DNA of 64,000 nt, from contig NAJO01000016.1 of assembly GCA_002077065.1 (NCBI GenBank), positions 620,001 to 684,000 on the forward strand, in the 5' to 3' direction. The notes under the pieces are model-generated. The model was not told the DNA's origin. It saw nothing but the letters and a program-made list of their open reading frames with translations, and did not search any database. This DNA is from Cryoendolithus antarcticus (taxonomy: Eukaryota > Ascomycota > Dothideomycetes > Cladosporiales > Cladosporiaceae). This document shows positions 44,314-55,043 of this stretch, piece by piece. The position numbers were made by a program, and so were the translations under genes. The first letter of the stretch is position 1. Each line of letters opens with the position of its first letter.

Positions 44314-44596
44314 GTTGGCGTGTGTGGCACAATATAAGATACGATAATAGCCACGGTCGATGCTCGTAGGAAGCACGAGGCCGTTGCAAAAGATCGAAGC
44401 TGGGCTTTACTCCAGATAAGGCACGTCCCGCATCGGACCGCACCGCCTTTTTGGAAGCTTGCAACACTCGGCATTGGGAAGGTCGCGAATCACGTCATCC
44501 AATCAGAGATATGACAATCAGCAACAGCGATGTAGATCAAACCTTCGCTCTGCCGCCCTCATTGCTGGCAGATAACCCCAGGTCACCGCCGCGACC

Positions 44597-46849
44597 ATGT
44601 CGCCCGACCGAGGATCACCCCGCCGCAGTTCCACCACCTCCCACGTGTCCGAGTCGGACGAGCCCTCACGTGGAACATCTCACGAGGTGCTGGACTCCGA
44701 GCCATCAGGATGCTTCCTCGCAGCTCGCTCGTCGCAGCCTCAGTTTACCTTCCGCGCTCTGCTGCTCGGTCTGATTATAGGTGTTCTGATAGCGTTCAGC
44801 AACACCTACTTCGGTCTCCAAACAGGGTGGATTTCTGGGATGGCCATGCCGAGTGCGTTGATTGGGTTCGCATACTTCAAGGGTTTGCGTGCACTGATGA
44901 GCGGGCTTGGGGAGGGGTTCGCAAGGCTAGGCTGGGGAGAGGGCTTCAGTGAGGTGGAGAATGTGCTCGTGCAGACAGTGGCAGGGAGTGTGGGGACCAT
45001 GCCCTTGGGATGCGGTTTCGTTGGTGTAATCCCGGCGCTTGAGTACTTGCTCAAGCCCGGGGAGACGCCGAGGGAGATGGTGGCAGATCCGGGTGTGATC
45101 AACGCATTGGCCGTGGGCGACAAGACGGGCGGCTTTCGACTGCCGCTAAGCAAGCTTGTGCTGTGGGCGTTGGGAATCTGCTTCTTCGGAGTGGTGTCTG
45201 CGGTGCCGTTAAGGAAGGAGGTGATCGTGAGAGAGAAACTGAAGTTTCCGTCTGGTACGGCGACAGCTTTGATGATCAGTGTGCTGCATGGCGGAGAGAA
45301 GGGCGAAGGGAAGAAAGATGTCGATCGTGAGGCGGAGGAGGAAGAGGGCAGGGCCCTCATCGACGAAAGTAATGGCGAGAATGGCTCAACAAATGCTCAC
45401 GAGCAGGCGATGAAGCAGGACTGGAAACGACAGATACGACTATTGACGACTTCTTTTGGCGTCAGCGGTGCATATACCGTAATCTCTTATTTCATCCCAC
45501 AACTTCACGCCTTGCCGATCTTCGGCACAGGTCTCTCCAACAAGTGGCTCTGGGAGCTTAATCCATCGCCAGCTTATGTTGGGCAAGGCATTATCATGGG
45601 TCCGGCCACAACTATACACATGCTGCTAGGAGCCATTCTAGGCTGGGGAGTCCTTTCACCCCTGGCGAAGCATCAAGGCTGGGCAAGCGGCGATGTGGGA
45701 GACTGGAATACTGGCTCGAAGGGTTGGATCGTCTGGATTAGTTTGGCCATCATGCTGGCAGACGCAATCGTGAGTCTGGGCTGGCTGGTGTTACGCCCAT
45801 CTATCTGGTACAGTCGCCGTTACGGACCTCAGATCTTCTGTGGCGTCCGCGAGCACGGCCTTAAGGATTACCTTCTCAACCTCAGCAATCCTAAGATGCG
45901 CGGCTACAGTCCCGTAAACCTCTCGGACAATCCACGAACGGCATCGAAACAAGTCAGGAGTGACACTCCGCCAGAAGTCGAAGAGCACGACGCTCCGCCC
46001 GAGCACCTCATCGGCGTCAAGACTACTATAGTCGGTGCTATCCTGTCCTTGACCTTTTGCGTGATTGCCGTCCGCGTAGCCTTCAATGCCATCCTCTCGA
46101 TACCTCTCGCACTATATGCACTGGTCCTAGCTCTCCTTCTCTCGATCATGGGCGTTCGTGCGCTAGGCGAAACGGACCTGAACCCCGTCTCCGGCATCTC
46201 CAAGTTGACGCAACTACTCTTCGCCTTCGTCACCCCTGCCTCGAACCCGAATGCCGTAGTGATCAACCTCCTTGCCGGCGCAATCTCAGAAGCCGGTGCG
46301 CTACAGGCAGGCGACTTATTACAAGACCTCAAGACCGGCCATCTCCTCGGCGCAAGTCCCAAAGCGCAATTCTGGGGCCAGCTGATCGGGAGTGCGGTGG
46401 GAGCAGTCGTAAGCGCCTGTGTGTACAAGCTCTACACAGCCGTCTACACGATCCCATCAGGCATGTTCCAAATTCCCACAGCCTACGTCTGGGTCTTCAC
46501 CGCGCGGCTGGTGACGGGCTCAGGATTGCCACCACACGCGCCAGTCGTTGCTGGAGGCGCCGCTGCGATCTTCGCTGTACTTACAATGGTGAGGATTTAC
46601 GGCAACGCGAGAAAGGCATGGTGGGTGAGCTACGTGCCTGGCGGCATTGCGGTGGCGGTGGGAATGTACAATACGCCCTCTTTCACGCTTGCGAGGACTG
46701 CAGGCGGTGTATTGGCTTGGTGGTGGACCTCGTGGAAGGGCCGGGCAGAAACCCCTGTTATTGTCCTGGCTAGTGGCTTAATACTGGGAGAGGGGCTGTT
46801 CTCGATTGTTAATCTCGGGCTGGCTAGTGGGAGAGTGGGGCACTTGTGA
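44597..46849 (+). CDS. OPT-superfamily transporter (YSL-like, fungal)
   Basis: Intronless, 750 aa. After a Ser-rich cytosolic N-terminus, about 14-16 membrane helices follow. OPT hallmarks: QFTFRALLLGLIIGVLIAFS, NTYFGLQTGWISGMAMPSAL, KLKFPSGTATALMISVLHG (the FPxGxAxA region), a charged cytosolic loop with poly-Glu, WELNPSPAYVGQGIIMGPAT, TDLNPVSGISKLTQLLFAF, NLLAGAISEAGALQAGDLLQ and the QTAxxMxDLKTGH-like DLLQDLKTGHLLGASP. The latter motifs mark the YSL-type branch rather than the peptide-transporting branch. Transport of metal chelates or oligopeptides across the plasma or vacuolar membrane is inferred from family. ATG at 44597 is the first in frame. Confidence 0.92.
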   Translation: MSPDRGSPRRSSTTSHVSESDEPSRGTSHEVLDSEPSGCFLAARSSQPQFTFRALLLGLIIGVLIAFSNTYFGLQTGWISGMAMPSALIGFAYFKGLRALMSGLGEGFARLGWGEGFSEVENVLVQTVAGSVGTMPLGCGFVGVIPALEYLLKPGETPREMVADPGVINALAVGDKTGGFRLPLSKLVLWALGICFFGVVSAVPLRKEVIVREKLKFPSGTATALMISVLHGGEKGEGKKDVDREAEEEEGRALIDESNGENGSTNAHEQAMKQDWKRQIRLLTTSFGVSGAYTVISYFIPQLHALPIFGTGLSNKWLWELNPSPAYVGQGIIMGPATTIHMLLGAILGWGVLSPLAKHQGWASGDVGDWNTGSKGWIVWISLAIMLADAIVSLGWLVLRPSIWYSRRYGPQIFCGVREHGLKDYLLNLSNPKMRGYSPVNLSDNPRTASKQVRSDTPPEVEEHDAPPEHLIGVKTTIVGAILSLTFCVIAVRVAFNAILSIPLALYALVLALLLSIMGVRALGETDLNPVSGISKLTQLLFAFVTPASNPNAVVINLLAGAISEAGALQAGDLLQDLKTGHLLGASPKAQFWGQLIGSAVGAVVSACVYKLYTAVYTIPSGMFQIPTAYVWVFTARLVTGSGLPPHAPVVAGGAAAIFAVLTMVRIYGNARKAWWVSYVPGGIAVAVGMYNTPSFTLARTAGGVLAWWWTSWKGRAETPVIVLASGLILGEGLFSIVNLGLASGRVGHL

Positions 46850-47189
46850 CTAGGTGAAGCATTATAATGCGTCCCTTTCATGTGTATACACATCGAGTAC
46901 GTGCACTGTCCCCTCTCTGGAAAATTGGCATCAGCTTCTGCGTCTACACTGTGCGCCCACAATGTGGAAACGTCAAAATAGTGTCCCGCCCAGGACCACT
47001 GTGTTGAGAAGGTTCATGGCGTATAGAGCCTGTGTCACACTCAGCTCCTCAATGTGTATGACAGTGAGTGTACCTTTGCCACGCTGTGGCTGGAAGCGGG
47101 ATGGCGTTCGTTTCCGATATAGAGAGAGAGAGGGGTGTATCGAGTCGACGATAGCGTGATGAAGCACCTCCAGATACATCTCCCTCTTG
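46850..47189. other. convergent 3' intergenic region
   Basis: 340 bp between the OPT and MFS stop codons. A short GATATAGAGAGAGAGAGG purine tract lies near 47115. Nothing else is seen. Confidence 0.4.
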
Positions 47190-48691
47190 CTATTGATCTT
47201 TTGTATACACAGACTTCTGCCGCCAGCCTTTCCCATACCAGAATACTAACAGAGGAATTGGAGCGAGTAGTAGGCATATAGCAGCCAAGACCATGAAGCC
47301 CCAGCCGTAGCCAATCGCTCCAGTGAGGGGCGTAGTCAACAGAGGCAGGAATGTACCCATAAGACAGCGCGTAATCAGCATCGCAGTCAGAGCGGACGCT
47401 GAGTATTCGCCAAAAGCGTCCACGACATAGACCATCAGCCCAGTGACGCCCATGACCAGACAGAATCCCATCATCGCCACGGCCAGGAGCAGGAGCGGTG
47501 CAGGTAGCACGAGCTCTGCGACCCAGCCATATAATGCCACCGCAATCGGAAGACTGAAGGCTCCTACGATGGTGAAGGGAAGACGATTCTCCGGACCTGA
47601 GCTGTATAGTTCAGACTTCTGTAGGCGTACGTAGATGTGATCCACGAACAAGTTGCAGACGACGAGGCCGCTGGCAGATCCGACGCTGAAGCTCATGAAT
47701 GCGGTGCCGACTAGAGACGGCGAGAAATGATACTGCCTCTGCAATATTTCCGGCAAAGTTGTCGACATTATATAGAAGAAGGTAAAGGCGACGGACCCAA
47801 AAATCGAAAGCACCTTGAGAATAGACGAGCTCCAGAAGACGCTAGCGGGCCGAGTCATCGATGTCCATACTGCGACTTCGGTACGGCTCAACGTGCGAAC
47901 GAGTGAGAGGTCCTCAGCGTCTGACTTGCACTGCCTGGATTGCTTTTGCAGGATCACAACCTTATAGGTCTCGCGCAGCAACGTGATAATTAAGACCTCT
48001 GCGATGACGGCCAGGATTAAGCTCATGTACATGATCCAGCGCCAGCCGACTTTCTGAGCTAGCGTGCCGGCAATAGCAGGTCCGACAGCGCCTCCGATTA
48101 GCGGTGCAAGCATGGTAGCTGACATAGCGGTGCCTCTGTGCTCTGGAGGAAACATGTCGCCGATAATTGCTGGATTGAGGACGTTCGTAGCGACAGCGCA
48201 GCCAGTGAGGAATCGTGAGAAGACCAGCACATTGACGCTCTGACTGAGCGCACTGACAACGATGCCGACTATGAATAGGACGTTCGTTGTATTGAGCACA
48301 GGGTATCGGCCGTAGATCTCTGACAGAGGTGCGATGAGCAAAGGTCCTGCTGCTTCGCCTAGCTCCCAGATCGTTACAAGCAGTACGGATGCTGATCGAC
48401 TCCCTTCTCCATGATTCAGGTCTGCAATCATCTCACTAGCCACAGGTACAACCGAGATACAGGTGAAGGTGCTATTGGACGTTAGCTTCTGTCGTGTGGC
48501 ACACACTGGCGAGCAACTCACACAGTGAACGCCATGAACGCCAAAAGCATCACCAATCCTCGCCTGTACGCCAAAGACCAATTCTCCGGCAATGCATCGT
48601 TCTTCTTGGGCTCAACTTTGTCAATTGATTCATCAGACTCTGACCCGTAGCCATTGGCCTGCAGCAAGGGCTCCCGCTCATCGACAGCCAT
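47190..48691 (-). CDS. MFS transporter, DHA1 polyamine/multidrug type
   Basis: Exons 48522-48691 and 47190-48471, intron 50 nt, 483 aa with twelve predicted helices. Family points: PENWSLAYRRGLVMLLAFMA before helix 1, TIWELGEAAGPLLIAPLSEI with the DHA1 loop YGRYPVLN, FLTGCAVATNVLNPAIIGDM, RGTAMSATMLAPLIGGAVGP (motif C, antiporter type) and WRWIMYMSLILAVIAEVLII. Exporters of this class (Tpo/Flu1-like) sit in the plasma membrane and pump polyamines, azoles or other drugs by proton antiport. The N-terminus (DEREPLLQANG) has a dileucine-like sorting signal. The start is ATG 48691; the frame opens four codons earlier with GTG. No cluster partners nearby. Confidence 0.9.
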
Positions 48692-50412
48692 CTCAGCCGA
48701 CACCGCTCCGCGATGTAGACGTCGCGACTAAATGCAAAGCTTGCGAAAAGCCTGACATCTTAGTCAATACTGCTACAATGTACTGTGGAGGGCGGTCTCT
48801 GATATCGCGTAATCAGGTACCCACAAAATTCTTGCTCCGTCTGTATATGGAAGGTGAACCCGATGTCACGTCCAATCTCGAAGATGTGGGGAGGTCTTGG
48901 AACCGTCCACCTCGCGCGCATTGCTATGCTGCACGCAAATCCATTGGCTGGTGTAATGATCTTCTCTCTCGCCGTACTTGCGATCTAGTCCTGCGTGGCG
49001 TCAATTCGCTGCGCATCCTCTTCGCTCCTTCCGGTCCTCGTAGCACCTGCTCGAGGATGCCGACATAAGATCCAGGGTGGTCCGTTTGGGATGGCAATCT
49101 TGCCTCTTGTCGTGCCAGCGTCCGCATTCCCGATGTGTACCTCGCATCGATTCCAAGAGCACACAGTATAACACAGACGGTGGACCAAGGACCTGCCACA
49201 GACACCCGCGCGTGAAGCCCTGCGCCGACCGTAAAGAACTGTTCGGGAAAGTGGTAATTGTTAGTCAGGGGCAACGATGTCTGCGGTGTTGCGTTGCTTA
49301 CTACAGGATGTCTACGTGCCGAGACATCTTGCGAGCAAAGTCGCAGGAGCTAAGAATGTACAGAAGCGAGTGCCAGAGCGTCTACTTAAGAAGGTTGGTG
49401 CGTCGTGCGTCAGTCTCTCGTGCGTCTGCACACCCACTGTCTTTCAACAGACGCTGGAATTCGAGCTCAATTTCAATCAGCGTGGCGCCCTCAGTGGACG
49501 ATGTCATGATTGGGCTCGCCACGGAAGGCTTCATTACTGGCTTCATGTCCATGCACGCCATCGTCACGGGCTGTCTAGAGCCATATCGCCCGTAGATCGT
49601 ATGTCAAAGACGTCTGAAGTTCCTGACTGGAGAGCGCATCTAATTCAAACAAGTCTGCACAGTTGACAAACTTCACAACGGTATTCGGCGAAGAATATGA
49701 CGGGAGGTTTGTCTTGGTGTCCCTGGGAGACGGGACCTTCACGTTGGAGTTCGTAGTGTAAGTCATACTCATCTGCGTGCCAGAGTCGCAGTCCACTGAC
49801 ACTGCAGCAGCCTAGAAACTCGGAATTCAGCGTGCCTGATTCCGCTGCCTCGCTCCCTGCCAAGCGCTTAAGTCATGGGGCAGCGATCATCACATCGCCA
49901 GACGTGCGCGATGACTACAGGTGGCGATTCGCGCAGAGTCGCAGTCACGGGAGACGTCGATGCGCTTTCGCACAAAGACTCGCTTCGAGGGAGCCAACGT
50001 GACTTGCAGTAAAGACGTTGCATAGCTGCCGCACAGAGTCAATCCACGTGAGTGCTAGCAACAAACAGCGGTCCGACCGTCCACACTGCGGTGTACTTCC
50101 GCACTGATGTTCAGGCGCAAATATTGCATCGTATAAGGGTCGGAGCACTGATGAATATGCGGTATGCCCTTTCCCGACTGGTACCTTGCGAGTGCTCTTC
50201 CCACGTTGTAAATGTGAGTCTCGAAAACACTCACTAAATGGGCTGATGTTTCATTCGCTCCTGCCTACTTTGCGAAAGACTTCATTTTTGTAGTAAATGT
50301 TTGGACCTAATGAGCACTCTCCACTTTGAGGCAACCGCAGAAAACCCGCAACCTTTTGGTTGCGGCAGCATTGGCGAGCATCTAGCGGGGCCATCGGGAC
50401 TTCAGAACTATC
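48692..50412. other. 1.7-kb region without a confident gene
   Basis: A plus-strand spliced candidate may exist at about 49440-49872: SISVAPSVDDVMIGLATEGF, a 43-nt intron at about 49594-49636, LTNFTTVFGEEYDGRFVLVS and a second donor after TFTLEFVV. The upstream part has poor coding character and no homology is recognised, so it is not called. A perfect 8-bp hairpin lies at 50346-50365, just upstream of the next gene. Confidence 0.4.
50346..50365. repeat. perfect hairpin CCGCAACC-TTTT-GGTTGCGG
   Basis: Eight-base arms and a TTTT loop, 47 bases upstream of the ATG at 50413, preceded by another GCAACCGC at about 50331. It could form in the 5' leader of that mRNA or act as a DNA palindrome. Confidence 0.5.
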
Positions 50413-51113
50413 ATGGTTGTTGATGCGCAGTTCACCAGCGAGCGCTTTCACCTAGAAGACATTCGTTCTCGACACAGCTTCAGCTGCGAGCTCATTCGTT
50501 ACCGGGAAGTCATCGAAGCTGGCAGGGACAAGATGACCGACTGCGACAGTATCATCGAAATGCTTCTTCCCCATGGCGTTGTCGATACTCAGACTTCCAA
50601 CTACTTTAACATCTTCTGCCGTCATTTTCTAGAGGTTGACCTGTCGCCAGGCGCCGAGTCATCCCACCCTCAGCCCACCATCAACATGCTCCAGCGTCGT
50701 ACCTCCGGCGTGCGCAAGCCGAAGCTGCCTGATGTTCCTGGTAATTCGGACTTCCAGCGTGCATTAGTCGAAGACCTGGAGAAGCAACAAGAGAACGTAC
50801 TGGCCGATGCAAAGGAGCTGGGGACTTACGACCAAGCGAAGCAGATGCTAGATGTGTACAGACGTCTGATCAGTGGACCAAGCAAGTTCATACCAGTCAT
50901 ATCTCGCCATCTAGGTCGATCAAGCATCGCATACTGACCCTCCCGTACGCAGGCTCTGAACGCGTATCATCCTCCACTTCAAATGCAGCTGACGCCGGTG
51001 TCAAGCAAAGCACCAAAAAGGAAGGTGCGGACGAGAGCAGGGGGCAAGACGACGAGGCTCAAGTACCTTCCCCGATCCTGAGAACGTCAATAGGATCTGA
51101 GAGCGGGATATAG
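50413..51113 (+). CDS. hypothetical protein, no recognised family
   Basis: Exon 50413-50914 and, on the preferred model, exon 50953-51113 after a 38-nt intron with a TACTGAC branch site and CAG acceptor; 220 aa. Without splicing the frame stops at 50937 (174 aa), which is the alternative. Visible features: FSCELIRYREVIEAGRDKMT, then a helical stretch FQRALVEDLEKQQENVLADA and YDQAKQMLDVYRRLI, and a Ser/Lys/Glu-rich disordered tail (KQSTKKEGADESRGQDDEAQ). No signal peptide, membrane helix or metal motif. A 38-nt intron is short even for this genome, so the second exon is tentative. Confidence 0.5.
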
Positions 51114-51264
51114 CACAGCATTCGAAGCAGCATTGCGAGGTGACAAGGGAAGGTGACTGCGGCTGAGTGATAAAAGCGAGATCATAGGAATCGTCAGCGC
51201 AGAAGTAGGCGAGGGGAGCTCATATGTAAAGCACTCTGAACTTGGCATATGCGCCCTTGGAAGC

Positions 51265-52793
51265 CTAAGCAAGCGCACCCATCGGATCCCACAAGGGCAG
51301 GACCTTCGGCTTCTGCTTCAGTATATCCCTCACATCCTTTGACACCGCGTCGGGATGCACGACTGCCTGGTACACGAACTCATCCATCCACTTGTCGCTC
51401 ATCACAAAGTAACCATCGGTGCCGACGGTATCTGACCAGCTGTTCTCCACTCGCCATCTCACTGGCTTGCCGTCAGAGTCCAGATGCACAGCAGTGAGTA
51501 CCATAGCATGTGTCATGGCACTTTCACCAGTCTGCAGGCGTTGTGCTTTTGTCAGTCCAAGCTTGATGTCGAAGCCGAGCTCGTAGTCAATCAGATCAGT
51601 GTCCATGATGCCGTAGCTGGAGTCTGATTGTTTACCGACGTCGCTGCCGAAGAAGATTGGTTGACCAGCCTTTAGCATTGCCACGCACGCAGACTTGAGT
51701 ATGTGTCTATCGACGTTGACGTAGGTGATTGGCTGACCTTGCCACACATTGCCCAGTAGATCGACTGTCAGAAGCTGACCGTATTCGTTACGCGGATCGT
51801 TGATGAGCGAAAAGTACTTCTTCACCTCAATCGGTGCGGCGAACTCGAGTGGAGTCATTGTGACGGATCTTTGTGATTTCTTACTATCGTAGTACTCCCA
51901 GGTGAAGGGCTTGTCGGCAGGTGGAGGCGGACCAAGGGTGATTGTCAGAATGCGAACAATGTCTTGCATCATGCGTTGCTTTGCCTCTGCTATGTCAGAC
52001 ACAGAAGCGCCTTTATTCTGGAGAGCTCGGAGAATCAACGCGTCTTGACGAAGCTTGGTGGTGATCAGCGAGTCCATCGGACGACTGGCTTTAGCATTGA
52101 ACGAGTCAGGATATAGCGATTGTGGTACGAGACCATATCTGTACATTGTTAACGTCGCCCTACGTTGAGGACAAGGCCATTGTCTTACTTCGACACAAGG
52201 TTGACAAGCATGTCCCATTGTCCACCATCGCCAACCGGCGAACTGGTCAACGTCGATACGAGACGCGAGTCGATGTCTTGGTCTGCTGTAAGCAGCGTTG
52301 TTTCGAGAAAGTAGTTAGCCTTCTCGACTTTGTCCCAGAAGAACAAGTAAGCTTGGCTCAACTCGAACTTGTCCACCCTGTACTTCTTCGACAAAGCAAT
52401 GCGGAAGACATTCGTAGCCGCAAAGATCCAACATCGACCACTAGCTCGTTGATTCGTAACAGGCGCGATCTCTTGGGGGATGGAGACATTGAAGACCTGA
52501 CGATCAGCTACGATCGTCGATGGTCGCTCAAGCACAGCGTTGATGTTGTTCTTCGACAAAGCAGCCAAGCTCAGCTGGTTCTTTGCGTCTTTCAAGATGT
52601 CCACAATGTACTCTTGTACTCGACTTGCAGAGACAGTACTTAGATCGCGAGACGACGATACACCACGCGTGATCGACGAAATCTTTCCATGGGAGATTTG
52701 GACAGCGTCAAACTTCTCGTCCAGAGTAGTATATGGTGGTGGCTCGATCGCGACTCGACGAACAGGACGCTCCGCTGATTGCGCGGCGCCCAT
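51265..52793 (-). CDS. bleomycin hydrolase-type cysteine peptidase (C1B)
   Basis: Exons 52189-52793 and 51265-52138, intron 50 nt, 492 aa, the usual size. Papain-fold aminopeptidase of the Blh1/Lap3 (Gal6) family; it forms self-compartmentalising hexamers in the cytosol, degrades peptides and detoxifies homocysteine thiolactone. Catalytic elements: oxyanion Gln and nucleophile Cys in NQRASGRCWIFAATNV, catalytic His in THAMVLTAVHLD, and Asn in RVENSWSD. Also ELSQAYLFFWDKVEKANYFL and FFGSDVGKQ, both characteristic. In the yeast enzyme the last residues reach into the active site; here the end is PMGALA, consistent with that. The start is ATG 52793 (MGAAQSAERP); the N-terminal MG could be myristoylated, which is speculative. 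Confidence 0.94.
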
Positions 52794-53506
52794 GTTTTCG
52801 TCTCTCAAGGTAATAATTGGGGAGCTTCTGCTGCTGTATGCTCACCTGGGGCACTGATGCTTTAGTCAGTAATGTTCGTAGGAGTCTGATCTGACTCGAG
52901 CCTGATTGTCAATGATCCAGAAATCAAGAACAGTTATGTCAAACGTTGCAGTAGTGAGGCCTGTGGGATTGACACTATGATATAGAATCGCCGCGCACTA
53001 TACATGCTATCGCGCAACAGCCATCGAGGTGGTTGGAGCCGGATTGGGCAGGTCAATGTGGTCGCACAGAGCTTAAGCACGGACATCAAGTAAACACTGG
53101 TCAGCTCCGCGAGGCATGCGTGCCCAGTCGGTCACGATAACAGTGTGACCACTCCAGCTTGACGAGAGTAGTGGCATCTGTGTGAGCTATTGTTGTGCAA
53201 GGCTACAACAGGGCAATGCTTTCAGCAGAAGTTGCGGGAAATGATACAAAATGTAGAATGCAAAGCACCAACTCAATCCGGAGCCGCGTGGCATGAGGCT
53301 TGGCGGTCTTCTCGACTTCCTCCTTCTCCAATACACTTGTTCCCCGTGACCTTCCTCTTAGTTTCCATCAAACCAGCCAAGTTGACACCTGTCGACCATT
53401 CTCAGCCCCGTAAAACTCCATTTCATTCCAGCGTTCATCTGTCCGCTACCTTCCGACTTTCCCAAGTACCTGTCCTATATACTCGTCTAGCCACCGACAT
53501 CTACGC
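52794..53506. other. intergenic, nothing recognised
   Basis: 713 bp between the bleomycin hydrolase start and the end of the next minus-strand gene. A small plus frame at 53190-53516 lacks coding character. Confidence 0.4.
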
Positions 53507-54568
53507 TTACTTTTGACCGACGACATCGCCACTCATAACCAATCTCAATCTCTTTGTCGGCGCGGCTGCAGTTTCATGCGCTCTCAGGATCAGCTTTAGT
53601 CGCTTCGTTGGCTCCACACCAAAGCTGGTAACAGAATCATCCTCAGCCTTCCGCTTCTTCCCTCTCGAGCTGGCGTCATTCATCTCACTTGTTGTCGACG
53701 GCGATCCTTGCACTCCAAGTGTGCTCGCAATCCTCGTCACAATTTGATCGGACACCAATTTGGTTACTGTGACATGCGCTGGGCCAAATTTAGTGGGTGA
53801 GGAGCTGAGCGAACCAACTAGCTGGCTGAACTTAGCCTGGCCTTGTTCTGACTTGCAAGTGAGGACCACCATGCTTGACCTTTCCTTCTTATTGACAGGG
53901 ATCGTGTCACCATGCTGCTTGACGCTTGCTCTATGGCCATGTGTAACGGGAGGTGACGGCGATTGAGCAAGTCGGACCTTCTCAGTCGGACGTGACAAGC
54001 GCTTCGGGCGATTTATATCGTCGACAGCTTGAGTACTTGGCGCAGCTGGCTCAAAGATCTGATCGTTGAGTTGCATGGCCCGACGCGCCACGGAGACGGC
54101 TCTTGAGACGGCCCACTTGTCCGCAGAGACGTGTCCAGACCGCATTCGCCTTGGTGCGCCAGAGTTTCGGAGATTTGGAGCGTTCACCATGTCGATTTGC
54201 AGTTCCCGTATATGACGGGCAGCTGGTCGAGGCTTGGAAGTCGGCGACTTCGAGTCGGTGCGTGCCACAATCTGTGCTGTCGTGACGGTCTCGCACGATG
54301 CCTTCACTTCAAAAGACTTGGAGTCTGTACGTGCACGCATAAGTGCTGGGGTACTGGATCTTTTCTGGCCGTTCGCTTGCTTCTTACTGCCTTTCGCCTG
54401 CTTCTGGCTGCTCTTCCGGACGACTGTCGTGTCACGCGACGCAATGGCGGCGGTCAGACTGGCTTTGAGGATCCGCAATCTGTGCTTATTTCGGATGATC
54501 GCCGCGGCCACCCGATCTTCACTGCCTTGCGCATCAAGACTCTCGTCCACCATGTCATCGTCTTTCAT
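53507..54568 (-). CDS. hypothetical basic Ser/Lys-rich protein, possibly exon 2 of the gene upstream
   Basis: Open frame of 353 aa from ATG 54568. Low complexity throughout: AAAIIRNKHRLRILKASLTA (helical), a Lys/Gln-rich stretch (SSQKQAKGSKKQANGQKRSS), two copies of ARTDSKS, then RGKKRKAEDD, a probable nuclear localisation signal, and two similar blocks EPTKRLKLILRA and APTKRLRLVMSG near the end. No family is recognised. Its start overlaps the end of the next frame upstream by 14 bases. Both could be one gene: a 61-nt intron from GTACGA in the upstream frame to GGCAG just inside this one keeps the frame (giving LLRDYD+EDRVAAAI). Nuclear location inferred. Confidence 0.55.
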   Translation of the reverse strand: MKDDDMVDESLDAQGSEDRVAAAIIRNKHRLRILKASLTAAIASRDTTVVRKSSQKQAKGSKKQANGQKRSSTPALMRARTDSKSFEVKASCETVTTAQIVARTDSKSPTSKPRPAARHIRELQIDMVNAPNLRNSGAPRRMRSGHVSADKWAVSRAVSVARRAMQLNDQIFEPAAPSTQAVDDINRPKRLSRPTEKVRLAQSPSPPVTHGHRASVKQHGDTIPVNKKERSSMVVLTCKSEQGQAKFSQLVGSLSSSPTKFGPAHVTVTKLVSDQIVTRIASTLGVQGSPSTTSEMNDASSRGKKRKAEDDSVTSFGVEPTKRLKLILRAHETAAAPTKRLRLVMSGDVVGQK

Positions 54569-55043
54569 CGGACGACTCGTACTCGTAGTCGCGCAGCAGC
54601 TTACAAGCCTTTCGCCTCGCTGGCAACAAGATCTGCTCCCCTTTCGGCAGATGCGCCTGGAGATCCCATCTACCAGTGCTATCGGCTGCGAGCTTGTGCG
54701 AATTAAGCTGATGGGCTCTGCGATTATGCTTGTCTGTGCGGTCCAGCAAGTCGTCCAACTTTTTCATGTTGCTAGAGAATGCTGCACCTGGGTCACTGAA
54801 GCATGCAGGCCCAATGATCGTGAATGCGCCAGTCTGGGTATGGGCAAACTCGCGAGACTCGTGTGGGTAGGTGAACTTGACTGCACGACCGCGGCGTGGG
54901 GTCAAGATGTCTGGGGGATTCCTCTTTTTGTTCGCATCCTTTTTCGCTGTCTTTCTCGGCGATGCCGTATGCTGTCTCTCATTCCCCTCTTGCAGAGCCT
55001 CTGCTTTCCTCGGAACCCTGCGCTCTCTCTCCGGTCTCTCCAT
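54555..55043 (-). CDS. hypothetical small basic protein, possibly exon 1 of the gene downstream
   Basis: Frame of 162 aa from ATG 55043, stop at 54555 overlapping the start of the 54568 frame. Composition is basic and disordered at first (KTAKKDANKKRNPPDILTPR), followed by a more ordered portion with FTIIGPACFSDPGAAFSSNM, KKLDDLLDRTDKHNRRAHQL and EQILLPARRKACKLLRDYEY. The frame is open further upstream to an ATG at 55325 but that part looks like leader sequence. Probably spliced to the following frame as a single nuclear protein of about 500 aa; no homology is recognised. Confidence 0.5.
   Translation of the reverse strand: MERPERERRVPRKAEALQEGNERQHTASPRKTAKKDANKKRNPPDILTPRRGRAVKFTYPHESREFAHTQTGAFTIIGPACFSDPGAAFSSNMKKLDDLLDRTDKHNRRAHQLNSHKLAADSTGRWDLQAHLPKGEQILLPARRKACKLLRDYEYESSDERR

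Noticed and set aside
47110..47135. GA-rich tract as a microsatellite or regulatory element
   Set aside because: Too short (about four GA units) and located in a convergent 3' region.
49077..49595. 172-aa plus-strand frame as a complete gene
   Set aside because: The first two thirds are Arg/Cys/Ser-rich noise; only the last about 45 codons look coding (treated as part of a tentative spliced candidate).
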